NCBI GenBank assembly: GCA_910580235.1
Contig: CAJTVU010000006.1
Coordinates: 139,367 to 203,366, forward strand
Reading direction: 5' to 3'
Length of the DNA: 64,000 bases
From: an uncultured Dorea sp.
Lineage (GTDB): Bacteria; Bacillota; Clostridia; Lachnospirales; Lachnospiraceae
The translations under genes and the position numbers were made by a program. Positions 52,280-61,385 of this stretch are shown in pieces; position 1 is the stretch's first letter; each line of letters begins with the position of its first letter. The notes under the pieces were generated by a model. That model had not been told where the DNA came from. It did not search any database and saw only the letters and a list, made by a program, of their open reading frames with translations.

Positions 52280-53578
52280 ATGAAGACGATTTTGATAAAA
52301 AATGGTTATGTAGTGGATCCTCTTACAAGACGAGAAGGTAAATATGATGTATTGATCGAAGATGACATAATCTGCAAGGTCGAGGAACATATATCCGAGG
52401 AAGCAGATCTGTCTATAGATGCGGAAGGGCTGTATGTGCTGCCGGGCTTTATCGACCTGCATGTGCATCTGCGCGATCCGGGGCTGGAATATAAAGAGAC
52501 CCTTGAGACGGGAGGAAGAGCGGCGGTGAAAGGCGGCGTGACGACTGTGTGCGCTATGCCCAACACGAAGCCGGTCATTGATACAGGAGAGAAAGTGGCG
52601 GAAGTCCATCGGCGTCAGGAGGCGGAGTCTCTGACGAATGTGATCCAGCTGGGCGCTGTCACTGTAGGACAGAAAGGGGAAGAGCTTGCCGATATTAGAG
52701 GGATGGCGGCAGAGGGCTGCCACGCCATCAGCGAGGACGGGAAGTCTGTTATGAATGCATCTCTCTACCGGAAGGCTATGAGGCTTGCGAAGGAGTGCGG
52801 GATATCAGTGTTCGCCCACTGCGAGGACATTCATATGGTGGAGGGCGGCGTTATGAATGCCGATGCCGTCGCCGAGAAGCTGGGCCTTGCGGGAATTACG
52901 AATTCTGTGGAGGACGTGATCGTGGCGCGGGATATCCTCCTTGCAAAAGAGACGGGCGTCCGGCTCCACCTGTGCCATTGCTCTACGGCAGACAGCGTCA
53001 GGATGGTGAAACTTGCAAAGGAGGCAGGGCTTTCTGTGACGGCGGAAGTGTGCCCCCATCATTTTATATTGACGACGGACGACATTACGGAGGATAACGG
53101 AAGGTTCAAGATGAATCCGCCCATTCGGGGGAAAAAGGATGTGGAAGCCTTAAGGCAGGGGCTGAAAGACGGCGTTATGGAAGTGATCGCCACGGATCAT
53201 GCGCCTCATGCCCCGGAGGAAAAGGACAAGTCTATGAAGGACGCTGCGTTCGGGATCGTGGGGCTTGAGACTTTGGCGGCTCTTACGTACACGGAGCTTG
53301 TGAAGACGGGAGCGCTGACGATTATGGAGATGGCAGAGAAGATGAGCGGTAATCCGGCAAAGATACTGGGGCTGTCCGAGAAAGGCTCGGTGTCCGAGGG
53401 GAAGATCGCGGATCTTGTGCTGTTCGACCCGAAGAAGGAGTATAAGATTGACAAAAATACTTTTGAATCGAAGGGACGGAATACGCCTTTTGACGGCTAT
53501 GAGGTAACAGGCGAGGTAGCGTATACGCTTGTGTCTGGCAAGGTGGCCTACACAAGAGAAGGAAGAGAGAGGATGTAA
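52280..53578 (+). CDS. pyrC: Dihydroorotase
   Basis: 432 residues from the ATG with AAGGA six bases upstream; the ATG at 52274 overlaps the S41 stop but is too close to its site. The metal motif HVHLRDPG (about residue 60), FAHCED, HLCHCST and TDHAPH are the ligands of type I dihydroorotases. It closes carbamoyl-aspartate to dihydroorotate. It heads the pyrC-F-K-D run of pyrimidine synthesis. Confidence 0.96.
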   Translation: MKTILIKNGYVVDPLTRREGKYDVLIEDDIICKVEEHISEEADLSIDAEGLYVLPGFIDLHVHLRDPGLEYKETLETGGRAAVKGGVTTVCAMPNTKPVIDTGEKVAEVHRRQEAESLTNVIQLGAVTVGQKGEELADIRGMAAEGCHAISEDGKSVMNASLYRKAMRLAKECGISVFAHCEDIHMVEGGVMNADAVAEKLGLAGITNSVEDVIVARDILLAKETGVRLHLCHCSTADSVRMVKLAKEAGLSVTAEVCPHHFILTTDDITEDNGRFKMNPPIRGKKDVEALRQGLKDGVMEVIATDHAPHAPEEKDKSMKDAAFGIVGLETLAALTYTELVKTGALTIMEMAEKMSGNPAKILGLSEKGSVSEGKIADLVLFDPKKEYKIDKNTFESKGRNTPFDGYEVTGEVAYTLVSGKVAYTREGRERM

Positions 53579-53581
53579 GAG

Positions 53582-54511
53582 ATGATCGATCGTTTAATAG
53601 AAAAAATAAAAGAGACGGGAGCGCCGATCGTGGCAGGCTTAGACCCGATGCTTGACTATATCCCGGCCCATGTGCAGGAGAGGGCATTTGCGGAATATGG
53701 GGAGACGTTGGAGGGGGCTGCAGAGGCGATCTGGCAGTTTAATAAAGAGATCGTGGACAAGACGTACGACCTGATCCCGGCTGTGAAGCCGCAGATCGCA
53801 ATGTACGAGCAGTTTGGCGTCCCAGGGATAGCGGCGTTTAAGAAGACGGTAGACTATTGCAGAGAGAAAGGCCTGGTCGTCATCGGCGACATCAAGCGGG
53901 GGGACATCGGCTCTACTTCCGCGGCCTATGCGGCTGGGCATATTGGAAAAGTGCAGGTGGGAAGCAAGTGTTATGCGCCTTTCCAGGAGGATTTCGTGAC
54001 GGTAAATCCTTACCTTGGCTCTGACGGGGTGGATCCTTTCCTGAAAGTGTGCAAAGAAGAGAAGAGAGGGATCTTCGTTCTTGTAAAGACGTCCAATCCT
54101 TCCAGCGGAGAGTTCCAGGACAGGCTGATCGACGGGAAGCCGCTCTATGAGCTTGTGGGAGAGAAAGTGGCAGAGTGGGGAGCCGGGGCCATGGGCGATG
54201 CGTACAGCTACGTCGGAGCCGTCGTAGGCGCCACCTACCCGGAGATAGGGAAGGCTTTACGGAAGATTATGCCAAAGGCTTACATTCTCGTGCCGGGGTA
54301 TGGCGCCCAGGGCGGGAAAGGGAAAGACCTGGCACATTTCTTTAACGAGGACGGGCTGGGGGCTATCGTCAATTCCTCCCGGGGGATCATCGCGGCTTAT
54401 AAGCAGGAGAGATACAGGCAGTTTGGAGCGGAGAATTTCGGCGACGCGTCAAGAGCGGCGGTGGAAGATATGATCGCCGATATCAGAGGTGCGCTTGAGA
54501 GCCGTTATTAA
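53582..54511 (+). CDS. pyrF: Orotidine 5'-phosphate decarboxylase, long (type 2) form
   Basis: 309 residues, the length of the type 2 subfamily rather than the 230-residue form. Key motif IGDIKRGDIGSTSAAYA (about residue 100) carries the catalytic Asp-Lys-Asp. AGLDP near the start and VPGYGAQGGKGKD are typical. It decarboxylates OMP to UMP. It overlaps the upstream region of pyrK. Confidence 0.96.
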   Translation: MIDRLIEKIKETGAPIVAGLDPMLDYIPAHVQERAFAEYGETLEGAAEAIWQFNKEIVDKTYDLIPAVKPQIAMYEQFGVPGIAAFKKTVDYCREKGLVVIGDIKRGDIGSTSAAYAAGHIGKVQVGSKCYAPFQEDFVTVNPYLGSDGVDPFLKVCKEEKRGIFVLVKTSNPSSGEFQDRLIDGKPLYELVGEKVAEWGAGAMGDAYSYVGAVVGATYPEIGKALRKIMPKAYILVPGYGAQGGKGKDLAHFFNEDGLGAIVNSSRGIIAAYKQERYRQFGAENFGDASRAAVEDMIADIRGALESRY

Positions 54512-54554
54512 GGAGCATTCGAGATTTACCGTGATTATGGATGAGGAGAATCGT

Positions 54555-55355
54555 ATGGCGGAGAAAATAGAAGTAAGAAAGAAGAAGGAGCGCGTACCTA
54601 TTCTCTCGCAGGAGATGTTGGCAGACGGGATCTTCAGTATGTGGATTAAGACGGACGCCGCACGGAGCGCAAGGCCGGGACAGTTTATGTCGGTGTACAC
54701 GAATGACGGGAGCAAGCTGCTTCCAAGGCCCATCAGCATTTGTGAGGCGGACGAGGAAAGAAGGCGAGTTCGTATTGTATACCGGGTGACGGGAGAAGAT
54801 ACAGGGACAGCGCAGCTTTCCCATATGAAGGCAGGGGACAGCCTGTCTGTCATCGGGCCGTTAGGAAATGGGTTCCCTTATGAGAAGGCAAGAGGCAGAA
54901 AGGTGTTGCTGCTGGGAGGCGGCATCGGCGTGCCGCCTATACTGGAGCTGGCCAGGCGGATAGAAAGCGTAAGGAAACAGATCGTCGTGGGCTATCGGGA
55001 CGGGAATACATTTCTTGAAGAGTCTTTCAGGCAGAATGGAGAAGTGTACATATCCACGGAAGACGGAAGCGCAGGCACGAAGGGAAATGTTATGGATGCG
55101 GTGCGTGAGAACGGGCTGTGTGCAGAGATGATCTTTGCGTGCGGGCCGGCGCCTATGCTGCGCGCCATCCAGCAGTATGCGAAGGAGAGAGAGATCGAGT
55201 GCTATCTGTCGCTGGAGGAGAGGATGGCCTGCGGGATCGGGGCTTGCCTTGGGTGCGTGTGCCGTTCTGTAGAGAAGGACGCGCACAGCCATGTGCATAA
55301 TAAGAGGGTATGTAAAGACGGCCCGGTATTTTTGTCTTCGGAGGTGGAGCTGTAA
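54555..55355 (+). CDS. pyrK: Dihydroorotate dehydrogenase electron-transfer subunit
   Basis: 266 residues from the ATG preceded by GAGGAGA; earlier in-frame ATGs (54489, 54540) lack sites. The FAD region reads RPISICEAD and YRVTGEDTGT, the NAD region GGGIGVPP, and the 2Fe-2S cysteines lie in LEERMACGIGACLGCVC plus RVCKDGP. It passes electrons from the PyrD FMN to NAD+. The stop overlaps the pyrD start. Confidence 0.96.
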   Translation: MAEKIEVRKKKERVPILSQEMLADGIFSMWIKTDAARSARPGQFMSVYTNDGSKLLPRPISICEADEERRRVRIVYRVTGEDTGTAQLSHMKAGDSLSVIGPLGNGFPYEKARGRKVLLLGGGIGVPPILELARRIESVRKQIVVGYRDGNTFLEESFRQNGEVYISTEDGSAGTKGNVMDAVRENGLCAEMIFACGPAPMLRAIQQYAKEREIECYLSLEERMACGIGACLGCVCRSVEKDAHSHVHNKRVCKDGPVFLSSEVEL

Positions 55356-56260
55356 TGGTAGATATGCGTGTGGATATTGCAGGAGTGGAGTGGAAGAATC
55401 CTGTGACGGTAGCGTCAGGGACGTTTGGATCCGGCGCGGAGTTTGCAGAGTTTATAGATTTGAGCAGGCTGGGGGCGGTTACGACAAAAGGGGTGTCCGC
55501 CGTTCCTTGGGAAGGGAATCCGGCCCCGCGGGTCGCAGAGACACCCGGCGGTATGATGAACGCCATCGGCCTTCAGAATCCGGGGATAGACGTGTTCTGT
55601 GAGAGAGATATCCCGTTTTTAAGGCAGTATGACACGAACATCATCGTAAATGTGTGCGGGAAGACGGAGGAAGAGTATTGCGCGGTCGTGGAGCGTCTGG
55701 CAGAGGAAGACGTGGACATGCTGGAGATCAACATTTCCTGTCCGAATGTGAAAGAGGGCGGCATCGCGTTCGGCCAGGATCCAAAAGCGGCACAAGCCAT
55801 TACGAGAGCAGTGAAGAAGTATGCGAAGCAGCCTGTCATTATGAAGCTGAGCCCGAATGTGACGAGCATACCGGATATGGCGAGAGCAGTAGAGGCTGGC
55901 GGAGCGGACGCAGTGTCGCTGATCAATACGCTGACTGGGATGAAGATCGACATCGACAGAAGAGCGTTCCTCCTCGCCAACGGGACGGGAGGCGTGTCCG
56001 GCCCCGCCATCCACCCGATCGCAGTGCGGATGGTATATGAGGCCGCTCATGCGGTGGGAATCCCGGTCATAGGAATGGGCGGCATCTCTACCGCCCGGGA
56101 CGCGATCGAGATGCTCCTTGCAGGAGCCGCCGCCGTGTCGGTAGGGACCGCTAGCTTCCACGACCCGGCCGCGTCCGTCAAGATTGTAGAAGGAATCAAA
56201 GCATATATGGAGAAATACGGCTTCCAGAAAGTACAAGAAGTAAAGTTGGGGACGGGGTAA
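55355..56260 (+). CDS. pyrD: Dihydroorotate dehydrogenase (NAD+), catalytic subunit
   Basis: 301 residues, class 1B. NISCPNVKEGG, KLSPNVT, the catalytic Cys-type loop within INISCPN, and FMN phosphate loops GMGGIS and GTASFHDP are visible. It oxidises dihydroorotate with PyrK. The final codons (LGTG, TAA) are formed by the GGGGACGGGGTAA palindrome, so the repeat supplies the natural stop. Confidence 0.97.
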   Translation: MVDMRVDIAGVEWKNPVTVASGTFGSGAEFAEFIDLSRLGAVTTKGVSAVPWEGNPAPRVAETPGGMMNAIGLQNPGIDVFCERDIPFLRQYDTNIIVNVCGKTEEEYCAVVERLAEEDVDMLEINISCPNVKEGGIAFGQDPKAAQAITRAVKKYAKQPVIMKLSPNVTSIPDMARAVEAGGADAVSLINTLTGMKIDIDRRAFLLANGTGGVSGPAIHPIAVRMVYEAAHAVGIPVIGMGGISTARDAIEMLLAGAAAVSVGTASFHDPAASVKIVEGIKAYMEKYGFQKVQEVKLGTG

Positions 56261-56283
56261 AATTAATTTTACCCCGTCCCCAA
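56246..56283. repeat. GGGGACGGGGTAAAA palindromic repeat, copy 2 (overlaps pyrD end)
   Basis: TTGGGGACGGGGTAAAATT (56246-56264) is an exact inverted repeat of 56265-56283 with no loop bases. The TAA at 56258-56260 is the pyrD stop, so the left arm is coding. Very similar to the copies at 29812 and 57393. It likely terminates the pyr operon. Confidence 0.92.
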
Positions 56284-56337
56284 TTGTCACTTTTGGCCTT
56301 TCTCGTTCGTGTATAAGGTGAAAAGGAGGATAGCCAT

Positions 56338-56799
56338 ATGGAAAGGAAGAGTATAGACATTGTGATTGAAAGGTATGGAGATCTGCTTTACCGCACGGCC
56401 TATGTTCAGGTTGGGAACCAACATGATACGCAGGACATACTTCAGGAAGTATTCATACGGTACATTGAGAAGTCTCCTGCATTTGCGGACGAGGAGCATG
56501 AAAAGGCGTGGCTTTTAAAAGTGGCACATCGGTTATGCATTGATTTTCACCGTTTTCGAAAAAGACACTGTCATCTTGACTTTTCCCAGATTGAAGATGT
56601 GGTCGCGATACCGGAGGATAAGGAGATTATACAAGAATTGTTCGCACTGCCGCCGAAACAGAAGAGTGTACTGATCTTACATTATCTGGAAGGGTATCAG
56701 ATTAAAGAAATATCTGAAATCACGGGGCTATCTGAAAATGCAGTAAAAAAGCGGCTTCAAAGGGGTCGTGAATTGCTTAAGAGCAGGTTGTCAGAGTGA
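56338..56799 (+). CDS. ECF-type RNA polymerase sigma factor
   Basis: 153 residues. Region 2 reads YGDLLYRTAYVQVGNQHDTQ, then DILQEVFIRY and KAWLLKVAHRLCID. Region 4 reads LPPKQKSVLILHYLEG, YQIKEISEITGLSENAVKKR. The length and two-domain layout are those of extracytoplasmic-function sigma factors. An AGGAGG site precedes the ATG. The next gene, a membrane protein with an FtsX-like ectodomain, is the probable anti-sigma partner. The regulon is unknown. Confidence 0.94.
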   Translation: MERKSIDIVIERYGDLLYRTAYVQVGNQHDTQDILQEVFIRYIEKSPAFADEEHEKAWLLKVAHRLCIDFHRFRKRHCHLDFSQIEDVVAIPEDKEIIQELFALPPKQKSVLILHYLEGYQIKEISEITGLSENAVKKRLQRGRELLKSRLSE

Positions 56800-56828
56800 A
56801 GAAGGAGATTCAGGAAGGAGAAGGAAAT

Positions 56829-57362
56829 ATGAATAAAAAGCAGTTGGAATACACGTTACAGTCGTTGACAATGCCAGATGAGATGGCAGAAGAAATGGCC
56901 GGAAAGATTAAAAGCGGTACGCATAAGAGCGGAATAAGCAAAGGATTTAGGATGTCCCGATATTCAAAAACGGCGGCAGCCGCTATCGTATGTGTGATGT
57001 TGCTCACTGTAGGAACGACGGCTTATGCGGGATATCATGTGTATCAGACAAAAAACCTGCGCGTCTTTTTTGAGGAGGACATTTCCGATATGCAGATCGA
57101 ACAGGTTGGAGAGGAGCTGGAACAGATAAGAGGCGTAGCTTCGTCCCGGTTCATCTCTTCTGATGAAGCATGGGCAGAATTCCAGGCGATCTATTTTGAT
57201 GAAGAGATAATGGAAGAAGGGGCGTTCGATGAGAATCCGTTAATTGATTCTTATAATTATGAAGTGGCAGTGGAGCTGACAGCCAATACAGGCGAGATCA
57301 GAGAGCTTATTGAAGGGATCGAAGGCGTGAGGAAAGTATCAGACTTGACAGAACTGGAATAA
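56829..57362 (+). CDS. Putative anti-sigma membrane protein with an FtsX-ectodomain-like tail
   Basis: 177 residues from the ATG after AAGGAGAAGG. About 55 cytoplasmic N-terminal residues, one transmembrane helix (about 58-76, AAAAIVCVMLLTVGTTA), then an extracytoplasmic domain of 95 residues. That domain (SDEAWAEFQAIYF, ENPLIDSYNYEV, GVRKV) matches the FtsX ectodomain at 48968 (SAEEAWESFRDTYF, ENPLANSDNYEV, GVRQV) in order and spacing. It follows the sigma gene by 29 bases. I infer an anti-sigma factor that senses a murein-hydrolase partner or septal state. No zinc anti-sigma motif is present. Confidence 0.75.
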   Translation: MNKKQLEYTLQSLTMPDEMAEEMAGKIKSGTHKSGISKGFRMSRYSKTAAAAIVCVMLLTVGTTAYAGYHVYQTKNLRVFFEEDISDMQIEQVGEELEQIRGVASSRFISSDEAWAEFQAIYFDEEIMEEGAFDENPLIDSYNYEVAVELTANTGEIRELIEGIEGVRKVSDLTELE

Positions 57363-57392
57363 TCGCGATTGGGGACAGGGCATTTTCAATCT

Positions 57393-57424
57393 GGGACGGG
57401 GTAAATTTAAATTTACCCCGTCCC
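57393..57424. repeat. GGGACGGGGTAAATTT palindromic repeat, copy 3
   Basis: GGGACGGGGTAAATTT (57393-57408) is an exact inverted repeat of 57409-57424. It lies between the converging sigma/anti-sigma genes and paaK and can terminate both. A partial arm, GGGGACAGGGCATTTTC, precedes it at 57371. Confidence 0.9.
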
Positions 57425-57433
57425 CAACTTTAC

Positions 57434-58669
57434 TTACTCGTATCGTTCGTCGATTACTCGTCTGGATTTTTTCTCGCTTCTTGGCAGGAGGCCCAGTTCT
57501 ACCACTTTTACGAGGGGCGTGAAGCCGATCCGGCTTTTGACGGTAGTGGCGATCCTTTTTGCCAGGTCAAGGAAATCGACGGTCCCGTCGGTCTCCACAT
57601 AGAGGCGCATTGTGTCCCTGCCCTCCAGATGGGAGATGCGTATCTGATATTCGCTTGATACTTCCGGGAAATCTCTCAGCACTTCTTCAATCTGGCTTGG
57701 GAATACGTTGACGCCCTTAATCTTTATCATGTCGTCGGTTCTTCCCATAATGATGTCGAGCCGTGGGAATGGGCTGCCGCACGGGCATTCTCCCGGCACG
57801 ATACGGGACAGATCGTGGGTGCGGTAGCGGATGAGAGGCGCGCCTTCTTTTACAAGAGTGGTGATGACGATCTCTCCAAGCTCTCCGTCCGGTACAGGCC
57901 TTAGAGTGACGGGGTCAATGATCTCAATGTAGAGATAGTCGTCCCAATAATGCATTCCTGCATCATGTTCGCAGCTGATGCCGATGCCGGGGCCGTAGAT
58001 TTCCGTCAGCCCGTAGATGTCATAGAGTTCGATGCCGAGCTCATCTTTAATGCGCTTACGCATCTTCTCGCCCCACCGCTCGGAGCCGATCACGCCTTTC
58101 TTTAAGCAGACTTTATCCTGGATCCCGCGCTTCTCGATCTCTTCTGCAAGGAGGAGCGCATAAGAGGAAGTAGCGCACAGGACGGTACTTTTCATATCCA
58201 TCATCATCTGGAGCTGTTTGTCAGTATTTCCAGGCCCCATCGGCAAGGCCATAGCGCCCAGCTTCTCAGCGCCGTTCTGAAAGCCGATCCCTGCAGTCCA
58301 CAGGCCGTACCCCGGCGTAATGTGGATCCGGTCGCTTTTTGTGATCCCGGCGGTCTCATAGCAGCGGCGGAACATGTTCCCCCAGTCGTCCACATCTTTT
58401 GCCGTGTAGGGAATGATGACCGGAAGCCCTGTCGTTCCCGATGAAGAATGGATCCGCACGATCTCCTCTTCCGGGACGGTCATAAGGCCGAGGGGGTAGG
58501 CTTCGCGGAGATCGCTTTTTTCAGAAAAAGGAAGCTTCTCAAAATCTTCCGGGGTGGAGATGCCTGAGATCCCCGCCTCTTCTAATTTCCTGCCGTAGAA
58601 GCTCTCTGCCTTTACAAGCGCCTGTATCTGTTTATTTACCTGACTAATCTGCAAATCGGATATTTTCAT
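57434..58669 (-). CDS. paaK: Phenylacetate-CoA ligase family protein
   Basis: 411 residues. AMP-forming ligase with P-loop HSSSGTTGLPVIIPYT, DIYGLTEIYGPG, YRTHDLSRI and MGRTDDMIKIKGVNVFPSQI, all PaaK signatures. It activates an aryl acetate to its CoA thioester. Located downstream of iorA-iorB, it fits a path that oxidatively decarboxylates aromatic 2-oxo acids and links to free aryl acids. In anaerobes it is commonly paired with IorAB. Gene order on the minus strand is iorA, iorB, paaK. Confidence 0.94.
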   Translation of the reverse strand: MKISDLQISQVNKQIQALVKAESFYGRKLEEAGISGISTPEDFEKLPFSEKSDLREAYPLGLMTVPEEEIVRIHSSSGTTGLPVIIPYTAKDVDDWGNMFRRCYETAGITKSDRIHITPGYGLWTAGIGFQNGAEKLGAMALPMGPGNTDKQLQMMMDMKSTVLCATSSYALLLAEEIEKRGIQDKVCLKKGVIGSERWGEKMRKRIKDELGIELYDIYGLTEIYGPGIGISCEHDAGMHYWDDYLYIEIIDPVTLRPVPDGELGEIVITTLVKEGAPLIRYRTHDLSRIVPGECPCGSPFPRLDIIMGRTDDMIKIKGVNVFPSQIEEVLRDFPEVSSEYQIRISHLEGRDTMRLYVETDGTVDFLDLAKRIATTVKSRIGFTPLVKVVELGLLPRSEKKSRRVIDERYE

Positions 58670-58731
58670 AGTCGTGTCTGTCCTTTCTATCTTTAAAATG
58701 TCTGGATCTTGTCCTTATCTGCCCCTCCAGT

Positions 58732-59319
58732 CTAAGAGCCCGAGTGCTCTCTGACGTATGTAAGAGCCCGCAAGTTCAGCTCGTGGAACTTTTCCGGGAG
58801 GCGCGCCTTTAGAGCGCTTGCTATGTCCTCTTCGGACAATCCGAGAGCGCCGCTGTGGATTGCCGCTCCAAGGAGCAGGATATTGAGGACTTTGGAAGAG
58901 CCGATATCCGCGCAGGCTTTTTCCGTGTCTACTACGAGGAGATTGCCGACGTGGCTCTCCAGCCAGGCAATCATTTCCTCACCGTTGTAAGCCGCGCCTG
59001 CAAGGGTAGCCGTTACAGGCATGACGATCCTCCTGCTTACAATGACCTGGCCATCCTCTTTCAGGTAAGGAAGCATACGCACTGCTTCCCCTGGCTCAAA
59101 TGCGATAATAATATGTGCAGTCCCTTCGGCTACCATTGGGGAATGGACTCCTTCACCTGTCCGTATATGGCTGAATACGCTGCCGCCCCGCTGGGCCATG
59201 CCGATCGTCTCCGCGCTCATGACTGGAATGTCTTTTTCCATAGCAGCAGCGGCGATTAATTTGGAAGCGAGGACGGTCCCCTGGCCGCCGACCCCGCACA
59301 GCACGATGTTCTTATTCAT
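58732..59319 (-). CDS. iorB: Indolepyruvate:ferredoxin oxidoreductase, beta subunit
   Basis: 195 residues starting at the ATG that gives MNKNIVLCGVGGQGTVLASK; the upstream in-frame extension overlaps iorA and is not supported. The GVGGQG loop, ETIGMAQRGGSVFSHIR and AFEPGEA are typical of the gamma-type domain of 2-oxoacid oxidoreductases. With IorA it converts aryl pyruvates to aryl acetyl-CoA, reducing ferredoxin. It overlaps iorA by eight bases. Confidence 0.94.
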   Translation of the reverse strand: MNKNIVLCGVGGQGTVLASKLIAAAAMEKDIPVMSAETIGMAQRGGSVFSHIRTGEGVHSPMVAEGTAHIIIAFEPGEAVRMLPYLKEDGQVIVSRRIVMPVTATLAGAAYNGEEMIAWLESHVGNLLVVDTEKACADIGSSKVLNILLLGAAIHSGALGLSEEDIASALKARLPEKFHELNLRALTYVREHSGS

Positions 59320-61219
59320 TGTGGCCGCCTCCTTTCTGTTTCTCCACATCTGTAAGAGTAGTATCGCTGGAATCAATAATAGCATTAGTCGGACATATTT
59401 TCGCACATAAGCCGCAGCCCGTGCACAGGGACGGATCGATACACACCTGGCCGTCCTCTATAATAAGCGCCGGGCAGCCAAGCTCCCGGATGCATTTCTT
59501 ACAGTTGATGCATTTGCCCGCGTCCACCCGCATGCTTTCTTCCGTTTTCACAATTGCAATGCAAGGAGATTTGAAAATGATCGCTTTTACTCCTGGCTCT
59601 TTTGCTACCCGCTTCACACAGCCCACAGAAGCCTCATAGTCAAGCGGATCTACAGTTTCTACTACTGTGAGGCCGATGCCCCTGAGCACTGCTTCGATAT
59701 CGACCCTCTGGACGGATCCGCCCATCATGGTGCGCCCTGTGCCGGGGTGAGGCTGATGGCCGGTCATGGCAGTAGTGGAATTGTCCAGTATAATAAGGGT
59801 CATCTCTGCCTGATTGTAGACGGCGTTTACGACGCCGGGGATGGCGGAGGCGAAGAATGTGGAGTCTCCCACGAATGCAAAGCAGGAGGTATCAGGCTCT
59901 ATATGCCCTACGCCTTGTGCGATGCCAAGCCCTGCGCCCATGCAGAGGCAAGTGTCTACCATGTCGAGAGGCATGGCGTTCCCAAGAGTGTAGCATCCGA
60001 TGTCGCCGCAGAAAATAGTCTTCCTGCCTTTCATGGCAGTTTTGACCGCGTAGAAAGACGCGCGGTGCGGGCAGCCTGCACAGAGGACAGGCGGTCGGAT
60101 TGGGAGGGAGGGCTTTTCATCGGCCGGGTCGGAAAGCGTGCTGTCAGAAGATATATTATCAGAAGCCGCGTCGCCGTTTAAGAAGCTTTTGATATTTTCT
60201 TGCACACTGTCTCTTGTGTTCTCCCCGGCATTTTTTACATGCCCGGTCAGCTTCCCGTATATTTTGGCCGATAAATGATGCTTCCCACACAAGTGGATCA
60301 GCTCCCGCTCAATTACTGGATCAAGCTCTTCGATACAAAGGACTTCCTCCAACCCTTCTAAAAATTCCAATGCCAGCTTCTCAGGAAACGGATGAGGTGT
60401 GGCGACTTTTAAGAGGCGGGCCATGCCGAGATCCTCCAGCGACTCTAAGGCATAGGTAAAGCTGATCCCCCCGGCGGCGACGCCCTTTTTAGAAAAGGAG
60501 GGCTTCTTTTCCCCTTCCTGTTCTCTTGCCGTCACGATCTGATTGCGTTTGTAGGAGGAGAAATCTTCAGAGAGCGTTACGTTGCGCTCTTCGATTTTTT
60601 TATGGTTCTGGAAGGAAAGGCGGGGGAAGATGACCCAGCGGCCGGAATCTTTCACAAACCCGTCAGGTGTATGTACCGTATATTCCGCCTTATCTTTGAC
60701 TGTCACGGAGGCATAGCCGTGGCATACTCTTGTGGTCGGCCTCAGGAAGACGGGCGTGGAGTATCTCTCTGAATATTCAAATGCCTCCTGTACCATCTCA
60801 TAAGCTTCCTGGGCGCTTGACGGATCGAAACAGGGAACTTTGGAAAATGCGGAGAAATGTCTTGTATCTTGTTCGGTCTGAGAAGAGATAGGCCCTGGAT
60901 CGTCCGCTACAAGGACGACCATGCCGCCCTTCACTCCAATATATTCCAGGCTCATCAGCGGGTCGGCTGCCACATTGAGGCCCACCTGCTTCATTGTCAC
61001 CATGCTCCTGGCTCCTGCATAGGCCGCTCCCGCCGCGACTTCCAGCGCTGCTTTCTCGTTGACGGACCACTCCACGTAAGTACCGTCCCCTCTATGCTTG
61101 GAGACGGTCTCAAGTATCTCTGAAGAAGGAGTGCCGGGATAGCCGGACACGAGATTGACGCCCGCGGCGACGGCTCCCATGGCAATGGCCTCATTTCCCA
61201 TTAAAAATTCTTTATGCAT
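59312..61219 (-). CDS. iorA: Indolepyruvate:ferredoxin oxidoreductase, alpha subunit
   Basis: 635 residues from ATG 61219; a start at 61240 is possible, and AAAGGAT lies just upstream. N-terminal pyruvate-ferredoxin-type domain GNEAIAMGAVAAGVNLVSGY and PGTPSSEIL. The thiamine-diphosphate region is GDIGCYTLG and GDSTFFASAIPGVVNAVYNQ. The C-terminus carries two 4Fe-4S sites (CINCKKCIRELGCP, CTGCGLCAKICP). It oxidises aromatic 2-oxo acids from Trp, Phe and Tyr using ferredoxin. It is first of the minus-strand trio with iorB and paaK. Confidence 0.96.
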   Translation of the reverse strand: MHKEFLMGNEAIAMGAVAAGVNLVSGYPGTPSSEILETVSKHRGDGTYVEWSVNEKAALEVAAGAAYAGARSMVTMKQVGLNVAADPLMSLEYIGVKGGMVVLVADDPGPISSQTEQDTRHFSAFSKVPCFDPSSAQEAYEMVQEAFEYSERYSTPVFLRPTTRVCHGYASVTVKDKAEYTVHTPDGFVKDSGRWVIFPRLSFQNHKKIEERNVTLSEDFSSYKRNQIVTAREQEGEKKPSFSKKGVAAGGISFTYALESLEDLGMARLLKVATPHPFPEKLALEFLEGLEEVLCIEELDPVIERELIHLCGKHHLSAKIYGKLTGHVKNAGENTRDSVQENIKSFLNGDAASDNISSDSTLSDPADEKPSLPIRPPVLCAGCPHRASFYAVKTAMKGRKTIFCGDIGCYTLGNAMPLDMVDTCLCMGAGLGIAQGVGHIEPDTSCFAFVGDSTFFASAIPGVVNAVYNQAEMTLIILDNSTTAMTGHQPHPGTGRTMMGGSVQRVDIEAVLRGIGLTVVETVDPLDYEASVGCVKRVAKEPGVKAIIFKSPCIAIVKTEESMRVDAGKCINCKKCIRELGCPALIIEDGQVCIDPSLCTGCGLCAKICPTNAIIDSSDTTLTDVEKQKGGGHNE

Positions 61220-61385
61220 AAATGATACCGATCCTTTCATATATAATTGTATTTCCGCTCTGTACCAGCGTTACCCTCAGTTTACCATAAGAAGGCTTAT
61301 ATAGCAAAAGATATGTGTAATTGTTGAAAAGAAAAGCAAGCGGGTATATAATGTGTCTTAGATTATAAATATGGAGGGATATAGC

